Shown: one piece after another, positions 1 through 4,888 of the stretch
Position numbering within the stretch: the stretch's first letter is position 1
How the letters are laid out: each line of letters starts with the position of its first letter
Source of the DNA: Ignavibacteriales bacterium
GTDB taxonomy: Bacteria > Bacteroidota > Ignavibacteria > Ignavibacteriales > Melioribacteraceae
Length of the DNA stretch: 6,747 nt
Assembly: GCA_027080245.1 (NCBI GenBank)
Contig: JALWSN010000223.1
Location: 1-6,747, forward strand
Reading direction: 5' to 3'
Translations under genes and position numbers: made by a program
Notes under the pieces: model-generated
Databases searched by the model: none
Seen by the model: the letters and a program-made list of their open reading frames with translations, nothing else
What the model was told of the DNA's origin: nothing

Positions 1-1
1 G

Positions 2-1153
2 TTTGTATTTGATAACAAGGAAAGAGAAGATTTACTAAAAGAAGCTAAAAATTTACCTTCGGTTATTGTAAGTTCGAGCGCGGCAGCAAATGCAGTAATG
101 TTAGGCGGCGGATATTTTAATCCTTTAACTGGCTTCATGAATCTTAGCGCAGCGCTTAACGTTGCGGAAAAAATGTTTATGCCGGACGGTCTATTTTTCC
201 CTGTACCGGTAATGAATATTTTAAAAAATGTTTCGGAAATTGAAGGCGCTAAAAAGATAGCATTGTTAGACCCAAACGTGGAAGGCAATCCTGTTTTGGC
301 GGTTCAGGAAGTTGAAGCTGTTGAAGAAATATCCGATGAGCAGTTGAATTTTATTGCGGAAAAAGTTTTCAGGACGACAGACACAGCGCATCCGGGCGTT
401 GCGAATTTCCTTTCGCTTGGTAAGTTTGTTGTTTCCGGACCGATTAAAGTCTTAAATTTTTCTTATTTCGAGAAAGATTTTCCCGACACATTCCGAACCG
501 CATATCAGATTCGGGAGGAAATAAAAGAACTTGGTTGGGAAAAAGTTGTTGCGTTTCAGACGCGGAACCCAATGCACAGAGCGCATGAAGAATTGTGTAA
601 AATAGCTTACGAACGATTGAACGCCGATGGAATTTTGATTCACATGCTTCTTGGAAAATTGAAAAAGGGCGATGTGCCAGCGGATGTAAGAGATGCGTGC
701 ATTCGTAAAATGGTAGAAGTTTATTTCCCGCCGAATACGGTATTAATACGTGGGTATGGTTTCGATATGCTTTACGCCGGGCCGCGGGAAGCTGTTTTAC
801 ATGCCCTGTTTCGTCAAAATGCCGGATGTACACATTTGATTGTCGGACGCGACCATGCCGGAGTTGGTTCTTATTACGGACCGTTTGATGCCCAGAAAAT
901 ATTTAGAGAGGAAGTTCCTGATGGTGCTTTGGAAATTAAAATTTTTGAAGCCGACCATACTGCTTATTCGAAAAAATTAAATAAAGTAGTGATGATGAGA
1001 GAATATCCCGACCATAAACCAGAAGATTACATTTTCCTATCCGGCACAAAGGTAAGGGAAATGCTTTCGAACGGAGAAGCTCCTCCGCCGGAATTTATGA
1101 GACCCGAAGTGGCAGAGATATTAATGAAATATTATATGTCAATTAGAAATTAG
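2..1153 (+). CDS. sat: Sulfate adenylyltransferase (ATP sulfurylase), 5'-partial
   Basis: Cytosolic enzyme that joins sulfate and ATP into adenosine 5'-phosphosulfate and PPi, the entry step of sulfate activation; the reaction is reversible. The reading frame is open from base 2, so the ATG at 98 is internal: the 32 codons before it (ending VSSSAAANAV) continue into MLGGGYFNPLTGFM, a conserved N-terminal region of the Sat family. Counted from that Met, the catalytic loop QTRNP is at 154-158, followed by H160 and H163 (HRAH). GRDHAGVGSYYG is at 250-261, and a C-terminal SGTKVREML..GEAPPPEFMRPEV block completes the single-chain Sat domain. I see no fused APS kinase. About 383 residues are visible against roughly 380-400 for the short bacterial form, so I infer that only 10-20 residues are missing. 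The last codons (SIRN) and stop fall in an ATTAGAA repeat. Assimilatory or dissimilatory use cannot be decided here; the SLC13-type permease at 2074 favours uptake and activation of sulfate. Confidence 0.96.
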   Translation, partial: FVFDNKEREDLLKEAKNLPSVIVSSSAAANAVMLGGGYFNPLTGFMNLSAALNVAEKMFMPDGLFFPVPVMNILKNVSEIEGAKKIALLDPNVEGNPVLAVQEVEAVEEISDEQLNFIAEKVFRTTDTAHPGVANFLSLGKFVVSGPIKVLNFSYFEKDFPDTFRTAYQIREEIKELGWEKVVAFQTRNPMHRAHEELCKIAYERLNADGILIHMLLGKLKKGDVPADVRDACIRKMVEVYFPPNTVLIRGYGFDMLYAGPREAVLHALFRQNAGCTHLIVGRDHAGVGSYYGPFDAQKIFREEVPDGALEIKIFEADHTAYSKKLNKVVMMREYPDHKPEDYIFLSGTKVREMLSNGEAPPPEFMRPEVAEILMKYYMSIRN

Positions 1154-1158
1154 AAATT
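1141..1158. repeat. Short tandem repeat over the sat stop codon
   Basis: The sequence reads AATTAGAAATTAGAAATT, about two and a half copies of a 7-8 nt unit. It covers the last three sat codons and the TAG at 1151-1153, so the extreme C-terminus of Sat is encoded by repeat sequence. Longer tracts of the same kind follow the ATPase gene at 6098. Confidence 0.5.
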
Positions 1159-1280
1159 GTGGATCGAAAAGGTTGTGTTCAAATCTTTTTACATTGAAAA
1201 TTTAATTCGATACTTTGGATTAATTGGCTGTGAGTATTAACTGTTTTGTTAAATTTAATAGCTAATCAAATGATTATTTT
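1154..1280. other. Gap between sat and the nucleotidyltransferase cassette
   Basis: No gene is visible. There is a small dyad TTAAC (1237-1241) / GTTAA (1248-1252) about 30 bases before the TTG start, which could be a regulator site or chance in AT-rich DNA. No stem followed by a T-run marks the end of sat, so read-through into the cassette cannot be excluded. No promoter close to consensus is evident. Confidence 0.4.
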
Positions 1281-1481
1281 TTGCCACTAAAAAATTTTTT
1301 AACGGGATTGAAAAGAATCGTAAATATTGCCAGGACCCGTAAAGAAGCTGACGAATGGGATGTACGGCAGCAATTGAGTTTAACTCCTAACGAACGCCAA
1401 AAAATAGCTAAAATATTGAAAGAAAAATATTTTGGAAAAAATTCAAAAGATTTAAAAGAGTTTCATAAGAAAAGTGTTTAA
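1281..1481 (+). CDS. Small basic protein paired with a nucleotidyltransferase (putative antitoxin/accessory subunit)
   Basis: A 66-residue, lysine-rich, probably all-helical protein with no signal peptide or membrane segment. The start is TTG at 1281: an in-frame TAA at 1263-1265 closes the frame upstream, and no ATG or GTG lies between. There is no Shine-Dalgarno sequence. The C-terminal half (about residues 33-66: LSLTPNERQKIAKILKEKYFG, then a basic tail) matches a pattern I recall in small proteins encoded directly before nucleotidyltransferases of the type at 1474, with LTPxxRxxIAxxLxxxxYG as the recognisable core. Its stop overlaps the next gene by 8 nt, which implies co-translation. No catalytic motif is visible. 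By analogy with bicistronic toxin-antitoxin cassettes it may bind or restrain the downstream enzyme. That is inference; the biochemical role is not known to me. The N-terminus may be shorter than in relatives, because the frame is closed so soon upstream. Confidence 0.72.
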   Translation: MPLKNFLTGLKRIVNIARTRKEADEWDVRQQLSLTPNERQKIAKILKEKYFGKNSKDLKEFHKKSV

Positions 1482-1977
1482 CAGGAATTATTTTTCTAAG
1501 GATGTTGTTGAGTTTTTTTTAAAGCTTAATAATCATAAGGTGAAGTTTGTAATAATTGGGGGAGAGGCTGTTATCTATTATGGATATGCCAGGCTAACCG
1601 GAGATACAGATATTTTTTATGAAATTTCAGAAAGAAACGTGGAAAATCTCTGGAATGCGCTATTAGATTTTTGGGAAGGGGATATCCCGGGCATTGACAA
1701 TAAAGAAATTCTTCAGAAGCAAGGAGCAATAGTACAATTTGGATTACCGCCTAATCGAATTGATTTAGTAAATGATATTGACGGCGTTAGTTTTAGCGAG
1801 GTTTGGAAGAATAAAAAAAAGGAAGAATTGCTTCTTGGTAATGGCGAAAAGTTAAATATCTATTTAATTGGGTTGAAGGAATTAATTAAAAACAAAAGAA
1901 CTTCTGCCCGTTACAAGGATTTGGAAGACCTTCGCTATTTGCAAAAAATAATGAGTAATGAAAAATTGAAAAGCTAA
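1474..1977 (+). CDS. Nucleotidyltransferase-fold protein (DUF6036/AbiEii-like), putative toxin-antitoxin component
   Basis: A 167-aa protein of the DNA polymerase beta-type nucleotidyltransferase fold, which in other members transfers NMP to a protein or RNA. Visible motifs are FVIIGGEAVIYYG with the diglycine at 29-30; TGDTDIFYE with the metal-binding pair D44 and D46 (a GGx13DxD spacing); a likely third acidic residue D97 in RIDLV; and a C-terminal LIKNKRTSARYKDLEDLRYL segment (137-156) typical of these proteins. The start is GTG at 1474, inside the 3' end of the upstream small gene (8-nt overlap). It fits the family's usual MFN.. opening, and no ATG is available upstream in frame. The catalytic triad looks intact, so the enzyme is probably active. 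Context suggests a two-gene cassette with 1281-1481. Target and nucleotide are unknown. The exact family name is from memory; the fold assignment is firm. Confidence 0.85.
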   Translation: MFNRNYFSKDVVEFFLKLNNHKVKFVIIGGEAVIYYGYARLTGDTDIFYEISERNVENLWNALLDFWEGDIPGIDNKEILQKQGAIVQFGLPPNRIDLVNDIDGVSFSEVWKNKKKEELLLGNGEKLNIYLIGLKELIKNKRTSARYKDLEDLRYLQKIMSNEKLKS

Positions 1978-2073
1978 AGAAAATCATTACTTAAATCTAC
2001 AAAAAAGAAATTTCCCGGAAAATTTTCACCTACCAATTTCAAATTTATAATTTCAAATTTATAATTTAATTCA
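1978..2073. repeat. Gap before the permease with a 14-bp tandem repeat
   Basis: The unit AATTTCAAATTTAT occurs twice without interruption (2035-2048 and 2049-2062) and is followed by a partial third copy, AATTTA (2063-2068). It ends six bases before the TTG start of the permease gene, so it occupies the place where a ribosome binding site would be. No Shine-Dalgarno motif is present. The rest of the gap shows only a short TTTCC/GGAAA dyad near 2011-2021. Confidence 0.7.
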
Positions 2074-3846
2074 TTGTCTTTTAATTTCTATTTCACGTTC
2101 GTAATTTTAATTATCCTGACAGTTGTACTTGTCAAGGATATTGTAAGCGCCGAAATTGCAGTTTTTGGCGCGCTGATTATTTTTCTTTTGGCAAAGATTA
2201 TTACTGTTAAGGAAGCTTTTGCCGGTTTTTCTAATCCCGGTGTTATTTCCATTGCTCTTTTATTTATTGTTGCCGGCGGGTTAAAGTCAGCCGGATTGAT
2301 GAACACACTAAGCGGGATTATGTTAGGCAAAAATAATTCCGGTTTGCGATTTAAATTATTGCGGTTAATGTTGCCTGTTACAGCCTCGTCCGCATTCATG
2401 AATAACACACCCATTGTTGCAATTTTATTACCGAGTGTTAAATCGTGGGCGGAAAAGAATAATCTTTCCCCCTCGAAATTTTTAATACCGCTTTCTTACG
2501 CAGCTATTTTAGGCGGAATGATTACTTTAATTGGTACAAGCACTAACCTTATTGTTCACGGATTATTAATCCAAAACGGATTAAAGGGATTTTCTTTTTT
2601 TGAAATCACCCCGGTTGGGATTTTGGTAGCTTTTTTTGGAGTAATTTACGTTGTAATTTTAGCGCCACGTTGGTTGCCGGAAAGAATAAAATCCACCTCT
2701 TCAATAGAGAACGCAAGAGAGTTTGTAATTGAATTGAAAGTTACTCCTGATTTTGCGGATGTTGGCAAGACTGTTGAAGAAGCGGGACTAAGGCATTTGA
2801 AAGGATTATTTTTGTTTCAGATTGAAAGAAACGGCGAAGTAATTACAGCTGTTGGTTCGCATGAAAAAATTAAAATAGGGGATAGATTATTTTTTACGGG
2901 TTTGCCGGAAACAATTGTAGAGCTGCAAAAGCGCCCGGGATTGCAATTGATCAAGGACGTGGATTTTGAATTAAAAAATTACGATTCGGACAAAGTGAAA
3001 ATTTTCGAAGCTGTTATTTCCAACACTTCGCCTTTAATTGGCAAAAGCGTTAGGGATAGTCAGTTTAGAACAATGTACGGCGGAGTTATTCTTGCAATTC
3101 ATCGAAACGGCGAGAGAATTGAAAAGAAAATCGGCGATATTGTGCTGAAATCCGGCGATACTCTTCTGGTTTTAGCCGAAAGTTCGTTTTACGATAAGTG
3201 GTACAATTCAAAGGATTTTTATTTAATTGCAGGCTCTTATCCTGTAGATTCGAAGCCGCTTAAGCAGGCTATAATTGCCGTAACAACACTGATTGGAATG
3301 ATTTTGTTTGTGGTTTTTCACTTATTGGAATTGCCTGTAGCGGCCGGATTGGCTGCAATAATTTTAGTGGTCACAAAAGTTATTTCTCCCAGGCGCGCAC
3401 GGGAATTTGTTGATTTTAAGGTATTGTTGGTTATTGCATCAGCTTTTGGAATTGCTCAGGCAATTAACAATTCCGGGATGGCGGAATTCTTAGCCAAGTT
3501 GCTGCTTTATTTCAAATCTTATTTGGGAATTGTTGGGCTGTTAGCAGGTCTTTTTTATTTGACAAGTTTTTACAATACAATAATTACCAGCAATGCAACG
3601 GCCGCTTTGGTGTTTCCTATTGCAATTACATTGGCTAAGGACACCGGGCTTCCTGTTCATCCGTTTGCATTAATATTAGCGATTGCGGCGGCTGCAAGTT
3701 TTGCCTCCCCGCTAAGTTACCAAACAAATTTAATGGTTTTTGGCCCGGGGGGATACAGATTCAGGGATTACATTAAATTTGGCTTGCCGCTGCAATTGGG
3801 TGTGGGAATTATTGCAATAATCGTGGTGAGTTACTTCTATTTGTGA
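2074..3846 (+). CDS. SLC13/DASS-family permease with two RCK_C domains, probable sulfate transporter
   Basis: A 590-aa inner-membrane anion/Na+ symporter-type permease. About six hydrophobic segments lie in residues 4-198 and six to seven in 397-589. Between them is a cytosolic insert of roughly 200 residues holding two RCK_C (TrkA-C) domains, about 214-285 and 308-375, each with the I/F-x-G-x-x-L core and a GD turn (IKIGDRLFFTG; LKSGDTLLVLA). The repeated substrate-site elements are visible: NNTPIVAILLP (110-120) with GTSTNLIVHG (154-163), and TSNATAALVFP (505-515) with ASPLSYQTNLMVFGPGGY (544-561). The start is TTG at 2074. An in-frame TAA at 2062-2064 excludes anything longer, and the hydrophobic segment starting at residue 4 argues against a much later start. 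RCK_C-containing members of this family include sulfate transporters. With sat upstream on the same strand, sulfate is the likely substrate, though this is inferred and not readable from residues. Dicarboxylate or other anions remain possible. Confidence 0.9.
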   Translation: MSFNFYFTFVILIILTVVLVKDIVSAEIAVFGALIIFLLAKIITVKEAFAGFSNPGVISIALLFIVAGGLKSAGLMNTLSGIMLGKNNSGLRFKLLRLMLPVTASSAFMNNTPIVAILLPSVKSWAEKNNLSPSKFLIPLSYAAILGGMITLIGTSTNLIVHGLLIQNGLKGFSFFEITPVGILVAFFGVIYVVILAPRWLPERIKSTSSIENAREFVIELKVTPDFADVGKTVEEAGLRHLKGLFLFQIERNGEVITAVGSHEKIKIGDRLFFTGLPETIVELQKRPGLQLIKDVDFELKNYDSDKVKIFEAVISNTSPLIGKSVRDSQFRTMYGGVILAIHRNGERIEKKIGDIVLKSGDTLLVLAESSFYDKWYNSKDFYLIAGSYPVDSKPLKQAIIAVTTLIGMILFVVFHLLELPVAAGLAAIILVVTKVISPRRAREFVDFKVLLVIASAFGIAQAINNSGMAEFLAKLLLYFKSYLGIVGLLAGLFYLTSFYNTIITSNATAALVFPIAITLAKDTGLPVHPFALILAIAAAASFASPLSYQTNLMVFGPGGYRFRDYIKFGLPLQLGVGIIAIIVVSYFYL

Positions 3847-3958
3847 GAAAGTTGGTAAATTGTGAATAGTTTTGCCGCTAACTTTAGATTGACAATATGT
3901 TTTTGGCTCGTTTAGATGTTTAGGGATTTAGTGATTAAAAGGTTGCAAGGGAAAGATA

Positions 3959-4101
3959 TTTTGGAATGATGGAATGGTGGAATGATGGAATAATGGAAAG
4001 GTGGAATTGGAAGAAAAATTTTGATTGATAAGATTATCCCTCGTAAAAGCCTTGGGACAAAATTCCAATATTCCATCTTCCCTCGGAGAGTCCTTCGGAC
4101 A
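3959..4101 (+). repeat. Dispersed palindromic element, copy A
   Basis: The left arm is a run of GGAATGATGG/GGAATGGTGG units (3962-4010) and the right arm carries TTCCAATATTCCAT (4063-4076), its approximate reverse complement, so the whole element can fold into an imperfect hairpin. It shares three exact blocks with copy B in the same order: a 24-mer (4005-4028), a 22-mer (4055-4076) and the 21-mer 4081-4101, which begins CCTCGGAGAG. The segment between the first two blocks has diverged. No transposase is encoded, so it resembles a MITE- or REP-like non-autonomous repeat; its mobility is inferred. Confidence 0.8.
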
Positions 4102-4129
4102 GAGACTATTCCAAATTTTGTGTAAATTG

Positions 4130-4211
4130 TTAATCTGTGATAATCTGTGAAATAATCCGTGAAATTCTGTGGTAAAAAAAACCACAGATGCGCACAGATT
4201 AAGCACAGATA
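4130..4211. repeat. CTGTG/CACAG palindromic repeat cluster
   Basis: Three left half-sites of the form TAATCTGTGA or close variants (4131-4139, 4141-4149, and AATCCGTGA 4154-4162) are followed by a perfect 8-bp stem, TCTGTGGT (4166-4173) with ACCACAGA (4181-4188), separated by seven A residues. Two right half-sites follow, GCACAGATTA (4192-4201) and GCACAGAT (4203-4210). The cluster is dyad-symmetric overall, as in REP-type or protein-bound palindromes. No U-tract follows the stem, so it is not a standard intrinsic terminator. Confidence 0.7.
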
Positions 4212-4230
4212 AATAAAGCTAATTTTTAAT

Positions 4231-4344
4231 CATAAATGGTAAATGGTTCAAAGGTGCAAAGGTGCAGAGGTTAAATAGTTTAGAGGTTTAGGAGTTTAGA
4301 GATTAAAAGATCATAATAATTATGAATGATGAATGTTGAATTGA
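4231..4344. repeat. Tandem-rich repeat tract, related to 6098-6320
   Basis: It holds AAATGGT twice (4234-4247), AAAGGTGC twice (4250-4265), then GTTTAG-type units, then a 34-nt segment at 4293-4326 (AGTTTAGAG... to ...ATTATGAA) that recurs exactly at 6287-6320. It ends in ATGAATGATGAATGTTGAA. The same order of modules (AATGG units, G[CT]GCAAAGG[CT]GCAGAGG, GTTTAG units, the 34-mer) appears in the tract before the MNT gene, so the two tracts are copies of one composite repeat. Confidence 0.75.
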
Positions 4345-4548
4345 GATATCTCTCCCGACAAGTTGGGATCGATATGACAAAATGAGTCCTGTCATTTCGA
4401 CCCCCGATTCATCGGCAGGAGAAATCTCATCAAAATTTGTAGAATTTTAAGTGAAAGAGATTCCTCACGCTCGACTTCGTCGAGGTTCGGAATGACAGCA
4501 AAAACAAGTTGCCATTTTGACCCCCGATTTATCGGGAAGAGAAATCTC
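4343..4548. repeat. Array of four alternating palindrome half-units
   Basis: Four copies of a ~37-41-nt unit alternate in orientation: + at 4343-4379, - at 4390-4428, + at 4457-4497, - at 4510-4548. The consensus, read in the + sense, starts GAGATTTCTC, has a variable GC-rich centre (CCCGA..TCGGG) and ends TCGAAATGACA. Spacers are 10, 28 and 12 nt. Units 1+2 and 3+4 are arranged head-to-head and can each form a long imperfect stem-loop, and the centres of units 3 and 4 can form their own small stems (CTCGACTTCGTCGAG; CCCGATTTATCGGG). The pattern resembles REP/BIME arrays. No coding frame is maintained across it. Confidence 0.82.
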
Positions 4549-4577
4549 TTAATATTAAAAGGTTTAGAGACGAAATG

Positions 4578-4726
4578 TTTTGGAATGGTGGAATAGGGGA
4601 ATGATGGAAAGGTGTAATTGGAAGAAAAATTTTGATTGAAAAATTCCCCTAACAAAATCCTAAGGACAAAATTCCAATATTCCATTTTTCCAATATTCCA
4701 TTTTTCCTCGGAGAGTCCTTCGGACA
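4578..4726 (+). repeat. Dispersed palindromic element, copy B
   Basis: Second copy of the element at 3959-4101, in the same orientation. Exact shared blocks are 4616-4639 (24 nt), 4664-4685 (22 nt) and 4706-4726 (21 nt). It differs from copy A by a shorter left arm and by an internal tandem duplication of the 16-nt unit TTCCAATATTCCATTT (4672-4687 and 4688-4703). The duplication makes the copies unequal in length and suggests slippage in the right arm. Confidence 0.8.
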
Positions 4727-4756
4727 ACATTCCATTTAAGATAGACATTAAGATTT

Positions 4757-4791
4757 TCATTCATAATTCAGCATTCAACATTCATAATTAA
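4757..4791 (-). repeat. ATGAAT/ATTCAT repeat, inverted relative to 4311-4340
   Basis: Read on the minus strand this is a tract of ATTATGAATGTTGAATGCTG type, matching the ATTATGAATGATGAATGTTGAA stretch that ends the tract at 4231-4344 on the plus strand. The two therefore bracket the palindrome array and element copy B in opposite orientation. The units are short and degenerate, so chance similarity in AT-rich sequence contributes. Confidence 0.5.
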
Positions 4792-4805
4792 ATATTGCTT
4801 TTGAA

Positions 4806-4869
4806 TTGTAAAATAGCCCAATATTGTAAACGTGGTTACAACTGTAATTGATTAGCGCAAAAGTTGTAA
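4806..4869. promoter_or_regulatory. Candidate operator: four TTGTAA half-sites
   Basis: The hexamer TTGTAA occurs at 4806-4811, 4824-4829 and 4864-4869, and inverted (TTACAA) at 4836-4841. The 4824/4836 pair forms a 6-6-6 dyad, and TTACAACT (4836-4843) with AGTTGTAA (4862-4869) is a perfect 8-bp inverted repeat. The latter flanks the predicted -35 hexamer and ends just before the -10, a placement that suits a repressor. AT-rich sequence gives such hexamers by chance fairly often; the clustering and the 8-bp match are what make this worth noting. Confidence 0.4.
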
Positions 4870-4876
4870 TTATAAT
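4848..4876 (+). promoter_or_regulatory. Sigma70-like promoter for the DUF4143 ATPase gene
   Basis: TTGATT (4848-4853), a 17-nt spacer and TATAAT (4871-4876) give a near-consensus vegetative promoter. Transcription would start around 4883, only about six bases before the ATG at 4889, so the mRNA would be leaderless or nearly so. That fits the absence of a Shine-Dalgarno sequence. The match is by inspection only, and Bacteroidota proper use a different consensus. Confidence 0.5.
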
Positions 4877-4888
4877 TAAAATAGAAAT

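Larger units (their letters stand above)
3847..4888. other. 1,042-bp non-coding, repeat-dense region
   Basis: No credible gene lies here. Two minus-strand open frames (3928-4206 and 4392-4760) are low-complexity readings of the repeats; both contain the same NQNFSSN..TFP peptide because they cross two copies of one element. In order, the region holds a GTTTAG-rich stretch (about 3909-3945), repeat element copy A (3959-4101), CTGTG/CACAG palindromes (4130-4211), a tandem-rich tract with the 34-nt repeat (4231-4340), four alternating palindrome units (4343-4548), element copy B (4578-4726), an ATTCAT-rich stretch (4757-4791), and the promoter region of the next gene. No tRNA, rRNA or clear intrinsic terminator was found. 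Confidence 0.85.

Noticed and set aside
98..100. ATG at 98 as the start of sat
   Set aside because: The frame is open back to base 2, and the residues before the ATG continue the conserved Sat N-terminus, so the true start is outside the window.
444..833. Minus-strand open frame of 129 codons (and a 63-codon one at 452-643)
   Set aside because: Both lie antisense inside sat, whose motifs are intact. The encoded peptides have no recognisable family features, so they are shadows of the sat frame.
1270..1290. ATG at 1270 as the start of the small gene
   Set aside because: It is in another frame and meets a stop (TAA at 1288-1290) after six codons; the TTG at 1281 is the only sensible start.
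2088..2414. Minus-strand open frame of 108 codons
   Set aside because: Antisense to the N-terminal membrane segments of the permease, with no independent support.
3848..3885. Intrinsic terminator after the permease (AAAGTT ... AACTTT)
   Set aside because: Only a 6-bp AT-rich stem with a 26-nt loop and no T-run after it; too weak to call.
3928..4206. Minus-strand open frame of 92 codons
   Set aside because: It reads through the GGAATGATGG repeat arm; the peptide is repeat-derived low complexity (FHHSTIPSFQ) and recurs in the next frame.
4343..4548. CRISPR array
   Set aside because: Only four units; they alternate in orientation, differ in their centres, and the spacers are unequal (10, 28, 12 nt). 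No cas gene is nearby.
4392..4760. Minus-strand open frame of 122 codons
   Set aside because: It crosses element copy B and the palindrome units. It shares NQNFSSN..TFP with the frame at 3928-4206 only because both read the same repeat, so it is not a gene family.
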